Source: an archaeon (GTDB lineage: Archaea; Asgardarchaeota; Hermodarchaeia; Hermodarchaeales; Hermodarchaeaceae). Taken from it: a DNA stretch of 15,500 bases. Below, piece after piece: positions 1-7,344 of this stretch (its first letter is position 1; each line of letters starts with the position of its first letter). The notes under the pieces are model-generated. The model was not told the DNA's origin, made no database searches, and worked only from the letters and a program-made list of their open reading frames with translations. A program made the translations under genes and the position numbers. The stretch lies in assembly GCA_016550415.1 (NCBI GenBank), contig JABXGU010000238.1, forward strand, positions 1-15,500, read 5' to 3'.

Positions 1-52
1 TAACAAGCAGCGAAAGCAGTTTCTGCTCCTTTTCTGTAACACTGACACTCAT
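1..52 (-). CDS. N-terminal fragment of an unidentified protein
   Basis: An ATG at 52-50 on the minus strand opens a frame that runs off the left edge of the window and begins MSVSVTEKEQKLLSLLV. It is preceded by a purine-rich GGGTGG with a spacing of about 7 bases, a reasonable Shine-Dalgarno site, and by a strong box A further upstream. The charged, leucine-rich start resembles the first helix of many winged-helix proteins, but 17 residues are too few to assign a family. The gene is oriented like the Bax1 and PIN genes but separated from them by 172 bases and a promoter-like element, so it is probably a separate transcription unit. Confidence 0.5.
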   Translation of the reverse strand, partial: MSVSVTEKEQKLLSLLV

Positions 53-224
53 TTACAATCCACCCTTTCTATGGAAGTTGTTATTATGTAGGCTGATGGA
101 ATAAAATTGTGGGTTCGATAGGAAAAACCAACGTTAAGAGAAACTAAATAAATTCCAAGGCATCAGCCAGCCTTTTCATTAACTGGAGCAATCAGTGACA
201 GTATTTTGTATATAAATCCACCCA
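53..224 (-). promoter_or_regulatory. Leader/promoter region of the left-edge gene
   Basis: No gene is visible between the Bax1 stop and the left-edge ATG. On the minus strand TTTATATA (216-209) matches the archaeal box A consensus, which would place a transcript start near 185-190 and give a leader of roughly 135 bases. Inside that leader, GGCTGATG (91-98) and CATCAGCC (161-168) are perfect inverted repeats, and GAAT (99-102) can pair with ATTC (152-155) around a five-base bulge, so the leader could fold into a long hairpin. No known riboswitch class is recognised. The box A is a sequence match only; the folding is inference. Confidence 0.35.
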
Positions 225-1505
225 CTAGCTGGGAAGAGCCTTCAATATTTTCCCATAGGGAATTTCATATCGTTGCCCTTTAGGTTTGTAGAAGATTACT
301 GGATAGACAGATTTGCTGAAATGCTTTCTGTGTTTATTGTCCACTAAGAGAATGAAGTCTTTAAGTCCCAGATTGCGGAGAGCCTCCAGTTGGGCTTTTT
401 TCTTCTGTGTATACTCTTCTCGCCAATACCCGATGATTTCCAATAATACCTTCTTGTCATCTTTTACAAGGGCAAAGTCAGGAATTACCATACTTGAACC
501 GAAGGTTATTGCTTCGGGCTCACGAATAATATCCCATCCTCGAAACTTGTTGTTTTTCCATGCCCAATAGAACTGCTTTTCCACTTTAGAATCTAGGAAG
601 GCTTCTTCCTCATGTAACTCCCCACGGGGCAAGAAGGCTGGAAGCTTTTCCGGTGTAAGGTGGACCACGTAGTAGCGGTCACGAAGAACCACGTTGATTT
701 TCAAATCCACGAGCTGTATATTCAATCGCGAAGCTTCACGTAAAAGGTAGGTAATGACTTGTGCGATGTTCCAGCCAAAGGAGGAGGAGCGCCCAAAGAA
801 GAGGCGTGGTCCCATGATAGTGGCTTGTAAACCTTCATTTGTTTGTTCTAGATCGATGAGTACGCCGAAGCGTTTTGTAGAGTGGAATAGAACACGGGCA
901 GCACTTCCCAGACTTCCGCCAGTGATTGTGATGGATATTGATTCGCTGTTGTAGAGAAGTGTTTCAAGGACTTCAAAGTTGTATGCACTTAGGAGGTCTT
1001 TGGCTGTTGGACAACTTCCCTGGCGTTGGAGGAGCATATGCTCATCACGGTGAGCTGTCAGGAGGTTGTTCATCTTGGCTGCTTCGAGATTCAGGGTTTT
1101 GGCAATCTTGTCTAGAACAGCTTGGCTTTTTTCACGTGGGATAAATCCATTGTACTGTTCTTGGATAATTGACCAATACCAAAGTCGCAAATCTTCAAGA
1201 CTAGCTATTCCCAATCTCCGCAATTCTGTGAGTTCTTGGCTTGTAAGAAGGTCTTCTAATTTTCGAGCTTCGAAGATATAGAAACGTGATAATGCTGTAG
1301 CTACGAGAGCTCGTGCTATGCGTACATCGGGCACCCATGTTGTAGGAGTGTCTAAATCAACTTCTTCACGGTGCTTATCGATATAGGTTTCTAAAAAATC
1401 TATGAGACGTTTGGGGATTTCCTCATCGTCAGGATGGCGTAGAAAGTAGGGTGTCAATTGTCCACCAGAGCTATGGTATTTGAGGTATTGAAGACGTAAG
1501 ACCAT
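225..1505 (-). CDS. bax1: Bax1-type nuclease (DUF790), XPB partner
   Basis: This 426-residue protein matches the archaeal DUF790/Bax1 family, the structure-specific endonuclease that binds archaeal XPB and is thought to act in unwinding and incision of damaged DNA. The family is recognisable from the N-terminal LRLQYLKYHSSGGQLTPYF region and especially the C-terminal nuclease-like module: IPDFAL (341-346), then LLEIIGYW (354-361) and a lysine-rich helix (368-370), an arrangement like PD-(D/E)XK enzymes with D343 and E356 as candidate metal ligands. Length fits the family. The ATG lies 29 bases after the PIN-TPR stop, without a clear Shine-Dalgarno site, suggesting co-transcription. The XPB gene is about 2.4 kb upstream on the same strand, separated by the PIN-TPR gene and an opposite-strand gene, whereas the two are typically adjacent. 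Family assignment is fairly sure; the catalytic residues are inferred by eye. Confidence 0.85.
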   Translation of the reverse strand: MVLRLQYLKYHSSGGQLTPYFLRHPDDEEIPKRLIDFLETYIDKHREEVDLDTPTTWVPDVRIARALVATALSRFYIFEARKLEDLLTSQELTELRRLGIASLEDLRLWYWSIIQEQYNGFIPREKSQAVLDKIAKTLNLEAAKMNNLLTAHRDEHMLLQRQGSCPTAKDLLSAYNFEVLETLLYNSESISITITGGSLGSAARVLFHSTKRFGVLIDLEQTNEGLQATIMGPRLFFGRSSSFGWNIAQVITYLLREASRLNIQLVDLKINVVLRDRYYVVHLTPEKLPAFLPRGELHEEEAFLDSKVEKQFYWAWKNNKFRGWDIIREPEAITFGSSMVIPDFALVKDDKKVLLEIIGYWREEYTQKKKAQLEALRNLGLKDFILLVDNKHRKHFSKSVYPVIFYKPKGQRYEIPYGKILKALPS

Positions 1506-1534
1506 TGTCAGTAGTTTGCAAGGAGAGGTAATAT

Positions 1535-3436
1535 TTAATGGCTATCATTAAGTTGAGGCCCCAATTGGATTAAACGGAAGCCATGACCTCCCCGAATATA
1601 GATCCTACTCTTCCCACTTGGTTCTGCATTTATGAGGGCAAGTATCCTATAGCGTTGTTTTAGGCTGCGTGGAGGATGTGTAACCTTGAATTTGCCTTCA
1701 CCAAGTCGAACTTGTTCACCACTCTTTGCCTTCTCTTCAAGCAATACACCCTTTATCAAGAGCCCAAAATTCCAATTCCGTTTCAAGTTACGACAAATCA
1801 GAATGCTTCCTTCAAGTAACACCGTATCGACACGGTCAATCACCATCATCCAATCACTAAGATCTGGATGAAGCTTCTCCGCCAATAGACTAGTTTCAGT
1901 GAAATAATCAGGAGATGGATCCCTTTTCCTAGATAACTCACTCTTCAAGGTCTTTACTAGGGTCTTATCATGCCTCTTTTCTTTGAGCCATTTTTCTACT
2001 CGCTCAATTATTTCCAGAAATTCACTCTTCTTTTCTTGTCCTTCTGCGTAGTAGATGAGAGTCATCCGCTTCAATGCCGGTTCAAGTGCAGAAAATAAGT
2101 CAAAATATTGGATAATGTATATTACTTGGTTGAGGAGGCGCCAAGCTTCCCAGAATCTGCGCAATGTAAAATATAGGGAAGCCAAATCAACTAGAAACCG
2201 GATGACTTCTTCTGGATCTGTTATGAGGGGAAATTCGGTTGAAGTAATATCACCACGTATTACAAGCAGTGTCAGATAGAGTGCTTGAGAGGTAGCTTCC
2301 TCCTTTGTAAATTCCCATTCCTGGCATTTCCTGCTGAAGATGGAAAAGTACATTGTTGCGGTATCAAAATCCTCTAACAATATATTGATGGTTATGCGCA
2401 GTAGGTGTGTCATAATCATTAGGCGTCGATAAGTTGTTGCATCAGGACGGGTTGTAAGGAGGATGCGGTTGCATTCCTCGATGGCATTTTTTGCCTGAAC
2501 CAGATTTTCTTGTTCGCCGAGATAAAGATGGCAAAGGGCGGCAAGGTAATTGAGAAGAACCATGTCAGGTGTAATTTGTCGTATAAGTTTGCGGTGAGCA
2601 GTGGCAGAAAGTTCCCATGCTAATAAAACCAAGTGATTGTATAATTCCGTGTAAGCTGAATCAATCTCTTCAAGGACACTTTTGTAATTTTGTTCGTGAA
2701 TTTTCTGGACAAATACGGTATATCTGCGGCGCAATTCTTGTAGAAACGTGAGGAGTCCCAGTGCTTCTGTAGCAGACATGCCAATGAGTTCTTCTTTGTC
2801 AAGTATGGGACTGCGAAGTGTTCGTAGGATATGGAATGCCTGGTTTTCAATGAGTTTAATCCTGGTCATTGGATCATAAGCGGAACTACGAGCTAGACTA
2901 TACTTAATTTCAGTATTCAAAACACGTTCACGAAGATTTTCAAGAAAGGTTGAATCTTCTTCGTCTTTCAGGCTTCTCTCCAAGAGGTCAAGGAGGAAGG
3001 CGCTTCCCATTAAACCTTCAATTTTGGGTTCAAGACTGCGGAGACTCTGCAACAATTGAAAGTCTGAGCTTACTAACCATTTTTGATTCAACTTGCCAAG
3101 CACGATGAGAAGCGAGAGATCAGGAGCTTGTGGAATACGATCCAGAATTCCTTTTGCTTTGCTGATATATTCTTGTAACTCTTCATCAGATACACCAATA
3201 ATCTCGACAACATCTTTCACATAGCGGTGAAGGCTTCCATGCAATTCGTCCAAGATTTGGGGCGAGATGCATATTCTAATGGAAAGCCGATCGATAATCT
3301 GCTTAAACCGAGTAAGTACCTCTGGCTGATGACCGAAGGCTAGTATGAAGAAATTGGCATCAGCAGCAATGCGTGTCCATTGCCCTTCAGATGTCATATC
3401 TGGCACATCTGTTGAAGACCCGTCGAGAGGAGACAT
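1535..3436 (-). CDS. PIN-domain protein with TPR-like helical repeats
   Basis: This 633-residue protein starts with a PIN-like nuclease domain (about 22-150). The acidic residues expected of the fold are present: D26 in AADANFF, E64 in ILDEL, D106 in QAPDLSLL and D125 in SSDFQLL, so it could be an active metal-dependent RNase or DNase. Residues about 160-500 are almost all amphipathic helix with TPR-like segments (for example LAALCHLYLGEQ), suggesting a protein-binding scaffold. The last 80 residues (about 553-633) are predicted beta-rich and unrecognised. It is much larger than VapC toxins and has no neighbouring antitoxin, so a toxin role is unlikely. The ATG has AAGGA about 9 bases upstream. 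Its position directly before bax1, on the XPB strand, suggests a link to that repair pair, but this is inference. No gene symbol is known to me. Confidence 0.7.
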   Translation of the reverse strand: MSPLDGSSTDVPDMTSEGQWTRIAADANFFILAFGHQPEVLTRFKQIIDRLSIRICISPQILDELHGSLHRYVKDVVEIIGVSDEELQEYISKAKGILDRIPQAPDLSLLIVLGKLNQKWLVSSDFQLLQSLRSLEPKIEGLMGSAFLLDLLERSLKDEEDSTFLENLRERVLNTEIKYSLARSSAYDPMTRIKLIENQAFHILRTLRSPILDKEELIGMSATEALGLLTFLQELRRRYTVFVQKIHEQNYKSVLEEIDSAYTELYNHLVLLAWELSATAHRKLIRQITPDMVLLNYLAALCHLYLGEQENLVQAKNAIEECNRILLTTRPDATTYRRLMIMTHLLRITINILLEDFDTATMYFSIFSRKCQEWEFTKEEATSQALYLTLLVIRGDITSTEFPLITDPEEVIRFLVDLASLYFTLRRFWEAWRLLNQVIYIIQYFDLFSALEPALKRMTLIYYAEGQEKKSEFLEIIERVEKWLKEKRHDKTLVKTLKSELSRKRDPSPDYFTETSLLAEKLHPDLSDWMMVIDRVDTVLLEGSILICRNLKRNWNFGLLIKGVLLEEKAKSGEQVRLGEGKFKVTHPPRSLKQRYRILALINAEPSGKSRIYIRGGHGFRLIQLGPQLNDSH

Positions 3437-3578
3437 GATAATGATTCCTTAACATTACAGCAATACTACTAATTGCTAGAGGTGCAAATAAGTTGTAGGT
3501 AGCCTATTAGATTTATTACCTGAAAAGATAAATAGTCAGATTTGCGTGTTTAAATTTGCAGAATTATTGGTGATATTT

Positions 3579-3920
3579 ATGGTTCAGCAACCCGCGCTTT
3601 TTGGAGGAATAATGTTGGGTATCGCAGCTTGGCTGGAGGTCTGGGCTATCCTCTTCCTTGCCGAAGGAGCTTGGCAGCTCATCGTTATTCCGGGCCTATT
3701 CTTTGTTGCAGGTTTGTTCCTTGCAGGTACCCTTCAAGAAGGCAGCCAATCTGCAGAGTTAGCCATTGGTGGTGTTTGCATAGCTGTTGCGATAGGTTTT
3801 GTTGGTTGGTTCTGGATAATCATTGACTTGATGTGGGGTTCACTAGTATCCCTGGGTGCGGGAATCCTGATATTACTGGGCCTAGTCTTCATCGCAGGCG
3901 GCGCAAGCAAAGGCTACTAA
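3579..3920 (+). CDS. Small four-helix membrane protein
   Basis: This is a 113-residue, very hydrophobic protein with four likely membrane segments, at about 6-30, 32-50, 60-83 and 85-108, and a short GGASKGY tail. No family is recognised. The ATG at 3579 is chosen because GGTGAT (3569-3574), a match to the archaeal anti-Shine-Dalgarno target, lies 4 bases before it. An in-frame GTG at 3546 would add 11 residues; it has no ribosome-binding site, though an AT-rich ATTTATTA (3511-3518) could drive a short-leader transcript to it. The gene is divergent from the PIN-TPR gene and its stop overlaps the XPB stop by 4 bases (3917-3920), tail to tail. It interrupts an otherwise minus-strand block, so a functional link to repair is not implied. 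The glycine/alanine-rich helices with E20 and E29 in or near helix 1 are the only notable details. Confidence 0.6.
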   Translation: MVQQPALFGGIMLGIAAWLEVWAILFLAEGAWQLIVIPGLFFVAGLFLAGTLQEGSQSAELAIGGVCIAVAIGFVGWFWIIIDLMWGSLVSLGAGILILLGLVFIAGGASKGY

Positions 3921-5422
3921 GCAGCTGTATCATTATCCTCTCCAAAACGACGACGTCTGGCAATTCCATCCTCAATAGTGGATTCTGTAACTAGTTCAAT
4001 GAGAAATGCTTCATCTTTTTGTGGACGGAGGAGACGCCCCAAACGCTGGATGAATTCCCGTTTGCTTCCTGTCCCAGATATTATGATTCCAACGGAGGCA
4101 TCAGGAACATCTATTCCCTCATCCAAAACCTGTCCAGTAACAATTTTTGTAAATTGTCCACGCTTGAAGCCTGTGAGGATACGGTTCCGTTCAGAGACCT
4201 TTGTCTTATGTGTAATTAGAGGGATGCCAAAGATGTCGGATATGGTTTCAACAATACTTGTGTATCGTGAAAAAATAATGACCTTGTGATTTTTGTATTG
4301 GTCAAGCAGTTTTTCCACAAAATCTATTTTTCCAGAGGCTTCAAGGGCAACACGACGGGCTTTTTCAAGGTGGGAAAGTGCACTGCGAGCATCCGGGTCA
4401 AAGAGGGTACGTCCTACAATGGTGTCAAAGTTCCAGCTAGGCTCGATATCAGAGAGACGTCTTGTGTATTCGCGGAATATTGACATGTGGGATTCGTAGC
4501 GAATTTTTTCTTCATCCGTGAGAGTAATTTGGATTGTTCTGATACTGTAGGAGGCAAGATGACCCTCGCGTTCAAGAAGCTGTGGAGCGACACGATATAC
4601 GGTTGGTCCAACAAGGTAATCGAGTTCAAGATGGAGTTCATCATATCGCTCTGGTGTTGCTGTCAGTCCAAGACGATAGGGTGCTATGAGGAGCTCAGCA
4701 GACAGCCGGTAACTGGGACTGGGAAGATGATGAACTTCGTCAAACACAATTAATCCAAATATGTCCGCAATTTTTGGAGCCAAAAGAGATGCTGAATCAT
4801 ATGTTGACACAGTTATTGGAGTGACTGTTTTAGTCCCGCCGCCAAGCATACCTACATCAGGGACATGAAGCTGTGTTTTCAGAACCTCACTCCACTGGTT
4901 AAGGAGATCGATTGTAGGGACAACAATTAGAGTCTTTACACCTAATTGGCGAATTGCTTCTAATGCAATTATTGTCTTGCCAGAACCTGTTGGCAATACA
5001 ATGACTCCTCGCATCTTTGCCCCGAACCATCGTCTTAGAGCTTCTTGCTGATAGTCACGAAGAACCAAATCGAAATGGATTTCCTCCTTCGCCTCAGCAG
5101 GTAGAGAAAAGTCCAAAGCTAGGTGCGAGATAACAGGGTACCCCTTGGTTTCTAGGAATCTACGAATTGTGAAAAAGTCCATTATCCGAGCATGGAAAAC
5201 TCGTTCTTCAGCATCATAGGTGAGAAGGGATTTGATGTCAGTGATTTCAAGGAAACCAGTTGGCTTGAGAATAAGGTCACTTTTTCGTAATAATAATTCA
5301 GCGAAGCGAGAAATGCCTTGCAATTTTAGAATATCTTTTTGAAGACCTGGTGACAGCCCATATCCTATTTTTTCAAGAAGGCTCAGTAGCTCAGGCAGGG
5401 GATGCTGTGCTGCCTTTTCCAA
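3917..5422 (-). CDS. xpb: XPB/Rad25-type DNA helicase
   Basis: This superfamily-2 helicase resembles archaeal XPB, an ATP-dependent 3'-5' translocase that opens DNA in repair with Bax1. Numbering from the TTG at 5422, the motifs run in order: Q-motif-like LRDYQQEAL (121-129), Walker A LPTGSGKT (143-150), Ia VVPT (167-170), II DEVHH (228-232), III LTATPE (253-258), then an RYD (259-261) where XPB proteins carry the RED motif, VIIFSRY (381-387), QVLDEGIDVP (431-440) and QRLGRLLRP (459-467). The C-terminus is basic (ARRRRFG). Only TTG is available as a conventional start, with no Shine-Dalgarno site, and the frame upstream stays protein-like to 5549, so the annotated N-terminus is probably about 50 residues short (see next entry). 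Family call is very sure; the start is doubtful. Confidence 0.9.
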   Translation of the reverse strand: MEKAAQHPLPELLSLLEKIGYGLSPGLQKDILKLQGISRFAELLLRKSDLILKPTGFLEITDIKSLLTYDAEERVFHARIMDFFTIRRFLETKGYPVISHLALDFSLPAEAKEEIHFDLVLRDYQQEALRRWFGAKMRGVIVLPTGSGKTIIALEAIRQLGVKTLIVVPTIDLLNQWSEVLKTQLHVPDVGMLGGGTKTVTPITVSTYDSASLLAPKIADIFGLIVFDEVHHLPSPSYRLSAELLIAPYRLGLTATPERYDELHLELDYLVGPTVYRVAPQLLEREGHLASYSIRTIQITLTDEEKIRYESHMSIFREYTRRLSDIEPSWNFDTIVGRTLFDPDARSALSHLEKARRVALEASGKIDFVEKLLDQYKNHKVIIFSRYTSIVETISDIFGIPLITHKTKVSERNRILTGFKRGQFTKIVTGQVLDEGIDVPDASVGIIISGTGSKREFIQRLGRLLRPQKDEAFLIELVTESTIEDGIARRRRFGEDNDTAA

Positions 5423-5576
5423 GTTGAATTTAAACAGTGTCTTCCCCGAATCGGAAGGAACAGAGATAGTTTCAGCTACTTTACTTAGTGCTTCGATTAG
5501 TGGTGAATCAACTTTGTTGACTTCGAAGAAAAGAGAACTTTTGCGAAGAATTTGGGGGATTGACAGAAACCTCCAT
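5423..5576 (-). other. Displaced XPB N-terminal coding sequence (probable frameshift)
   Basis: The XPB frame stays open upstream of its TTG to a stop at 5593-5591 and reads as ordinary protein (for example FFEVNKVDSPLIEALSKVAE), but contains no ATG, GTG or TTG. An ATG at 5576-5574 in the +1 frame reads MEVSVNPPNSSQKF and soon ends. Removing one base from the C5 run (G5 on plus, 5554-5558) joins the two into MEVSVNPQILRKSSLFFEV continuing directly into the helicase, giving about 552 residues. A box-A-like TTAAATA centred about 25 bases before this ATG would fit a leaderless transcript starting there. Either an assembly/sequencing indel, a real mutation, or programmed slippage at the run could explain it; an error is the simplest. 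Confidence 0.6.
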
Positions 5577-5597
5577 AGAAGAGCGATGGGCTACACG

Positions 5598-5604
5598 TAT
5601 TTAA
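5598..5604 (-). promoter_or_regulatory. Box A-like promoter element for XPB
   Basis: TTAAATA on the minus strand is centred about 25 bases upstream of the ATG at 5576. Archaeal TATA elements sit about 26 bases before the transcript start, so this would place the start at or next to that ATG, that is, a leaderless mRNA. This is a motif match and spacing argument, not measured. Confidence 0.35.
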
Positions 5605-5704
5605 CACCTGCTTAATTAGGCGCCATTTTAAGTTCATTGGAAAACAGTTTAAGAAGCCAAATGTCATATTTCAAGAGGATTGCAAAGACTCGAAGGTTTT
5701 TCTA

Positions 5705-6535
5705 GTGTCAATTGATGATGAGCTTCGTGAAATTGGTGCAAAGACAAGAGAAGCACATCGATTAGAGGAAGAGGGGAAAATAAGCGAAGCTGTGGAATTG
5801 CTTACTAAACTTTCTCAAGAGCTTCGAGCCTTAGCAGAACGTGCTGGAACATCTTCATTGCGAGGAGTCCTGATGCAGCGTAGTCGAGAATACGCAGACA
5901 ATGCCACACTTCTAAAACGGAAACACATGGAAGAGAAGCCAAGTGTAGAGCCAGCACCTCGAATGAAAGGGATGGCAGAGATTCAGTTCTTACGAGGAGC
6001 AGATGTGAGAACACAACTAATCGATTTGTTCCAATCTGCACAATATCGTATTTTAATTGCCACGCACCAAATTCATGCCGTTGAACTGCCAATAAAAGAT
6101 CGAGAAAAAGCACCTTTAGATTTGATTGGTCTTTTGAAGGAGCGCTCTGATGCAGGTGTAAAAGTACGGATTCTCACAACACCACCATCACATCTATCGG
6201 GAGTAACGAGATGGAAGCAAGCTGATGCTTTGCGTACTCTGGCAAGTCACGGTGTTGAGTTTCACCTGTGTTCAAGATTACACTTCAATGGTGTCCTAGT
6301 TGATGATACTGCGGTATGGCGAGGCACAGCATCTCTTACAGAAGAGGGCCTAATCGGCTTAGATGATGTAGTTGAATTTTCAACCGACCATTGGCTCAGA
6401 GCCATCTACCTTGATTTGTTCCGGGACAGATGGGAACGAAGTGATCTGACATGTGAACAATGCCATGATAAAACTTGTTTGGCAAAATTCAAGTCAGAGG
6501 ATCCACGGCGTAAATTTGAAGATGAAAGCCGATAA
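5705..6535 (+). CDS. MIT-like domain plus PLD-like domain protein
   Basis: This 276-residue protein has two modules. Residues 4-73 are three amphipathic helices with the pattern of MIT domains: an A..R.EE.G...EAVELL first hairpin and a final RSREYADNATLLKRK helix; MIT domains bind ESCRT-III tails. After a proline linker, residues 91-246 resemble a PLD-like domain: YRILIATHQ, a GVKVRILTT strand (151-159), then LHFNGVLVDD (192-201) and GTASLT (207-212). The expected HxK is H193-F-N195, so the catalytic lysine is missing and there is only one such motif; enzymatic activity is doubtful and a binding role is likelier. A C250/C253/C258 cluster near the end might bind zinc. The same order, MIT then inactive PLD-like, occurs in eukaryotic MITD1. 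A TrmB-type sensor-like PLD fold is an alternative for the second half. The start is GTG with AAGG about 8 bases before. It converges on the longin-wHTH gene, 10 bases away. Confidence 0.6.
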   Translation: MSIDDELREIGAKTREAHRLEEEGKISEAVELLTKLSQELRALAERAGTSSLRGVLMQRSREYADNATLLKRKHMEEKPSVEPAPRMKGMAEIQFLRGADVRTQLIDLFQSAQYRILIATHQIHAVELPIKDREKAPLDLIGLLKERSDAGVKVRILTTPPSHLSGVTRWKQADALRTLASHGVEFHLCSRLHFNGVLVDDTAVWRGTASLTEEGLIGLDDVVEFSTDHWLRAIYLDLFRDRWERSDLTCEQCHDKTCLAKFKSEDPRRKFEDESR

Positions 6536-6545
6536 TTAGTAAAAT

Positions 6546-7199
6546 CTAGGTTTCCCTAGTCGATTGATGCCCATGAATAACTTTAACGTAGCCATGTTCT
6601 TCTGAATACTGAATGATTTTTTCCACAATATCAGGAGTCAGTTTCAGTGCTTTAGCGATTTCTAGAGCAGTATGTTTACCGTCTGATAATAGAATCACTT
6701 CGATGGCATCGAAACCAAATTTGCCCACCAATTCTGATCGAATTTCAGAAGTCTTAGTTATCAAACGAGTAATTGAGGAAACACGAACAGGAAGGGGTTC
6801 CTCTTGAGGTTTATGTCCAACTAGCTTGTCAACCTCTAGGTGGAAATCACGTAAGAGAGCTTGAGCTTCAGGGCTGCTTCGTAGTGGTGAGCTTAGAAGA
6901 ATCATGTTTTCACCAAAGAACTTGAAGAAAACATTCCGCAGACCTTCAAGCAATGAACCAGTCGCGGTGTCTTTCTTCACGCAAACAAGAAAAACAAGCC
7001 CGGAATCAACAATATAATTGAAAGACATATCCTCAAATGCAATATCCTGGAGTTGCCTGCCAAGGAGTTCGGATTGGAAATGCACAATGGCCGAGAAAAA
7101 GCTGCTGAATAGGGTAGGGTCAAATTCGAGTGGGGAGAACGCCTTATGATAGAGGGGAATACCACTTGCATCAATTACCCAAACCGCATGACATACCAT
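6546..7199 (-). CDS. Longin-like domain protein with C-terminal winged helix
   Basis: This is a 217-residue protein. Residues 1-125 look like a longin/roadblock-type sensing fold: an opening strand HAVWVIDASGIPLYHKAF, a long helix (about 28-45), paired strands including LVFLVCVKK (68-76) and a closing helix (about 82-96). Such domains act as GTPase regulators or scaffolds and are abundant in Asgard archaea. After a linker, residues 163-210 form a probable winged helix: FDAIEVILLSDGKHTALEIAKAL, the recognition helix PDIVEKIIQYSEEHG and the strand YVKVI. The pairing suggests a signalling or DNA/protein-binding adaptor. The ATG (7197-7199) has only a weak GGGGA upstream. A longin identification rests on pattern, not on a profile match. 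The upstream gap holds an imperfect dyad and a box A. Confidence 0.6.
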   Translation of the reverse strand: MVCHAVWVIDASGIPLYHKAFSPLEFDPTLFSSFFSAIVHFQSELLGRQLQDIAFEDMSFNYIVDSGLVFLVCVKKDTATGSLLEGLRNVFFKFFGENMILLSSPLRSSPEAQALLRDFHLEVDKLVGHKPQEEPLPVRVSSITRLITKTSEIRSELVGKFGFDAIEVILLSDGKHTALEIAKALKLTPDIVEKIIQYSEEHGYVKVIHGHQSTRET

Positions 7200-7229
7200 G
7201 TGTTTTCCCCAGCCGGAAGTAATAATATT

Positions 7230-7262
7230 GCACTAATGTGCAAAAGCTTGTGCATAAGTGTG
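7230..7262. promoter_or_regulatory. Imperfect dyad in the longin-wHTH leader
   Basis: Arms CACTAATGTGCA (7231-7242) and TGTGCATAAGTG (7249-7260) are imperfect inverted repeats around a central AAGCTT. The dyad lies between the proposed box A (7291-7298) and the ATG (7199), just after the expected transcript start, where a repressor could act. The gene's own winged helix is a possible binder, but this is speculation. Confidence 0.3.
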
Positions 7263-7290
7263 TTGCTTTATTCAATAATCAAGCTATTGC

Positions 7291-7298
7291 TTTTATAT
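7291..7298 (-). promoter_or_regulatory. Box A-like element for the longin-wHTH gene
   Basis: ATATAAAA on the minus strand lies in the 145-base gap between the asnS stop and the longin-wHTH ATG. It would predict a transcript start near 7268 and a leader of about 70 bases. Other than this and the dyad, I see nothing in the gap. Confidence 0.3.
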
Positions 7299-7344
7299 GT
7301 GGTTTCATTTTGGAGCAATTAGTAAGAAGGCAGGACCTAGTTTC

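Noticed and set aside
1535..3436. VapC-type toxin of a toxin-antitoxin pair
   Set aside because: The protein is over four times the usual VapC length, has a helical-repeat body and no small antitoxin gene precedes it.
5805..6113. 102-residue minus-strand frame
   Set aside because: Antisense to the MIT-PLD gene, whose frame has clear domain structure.
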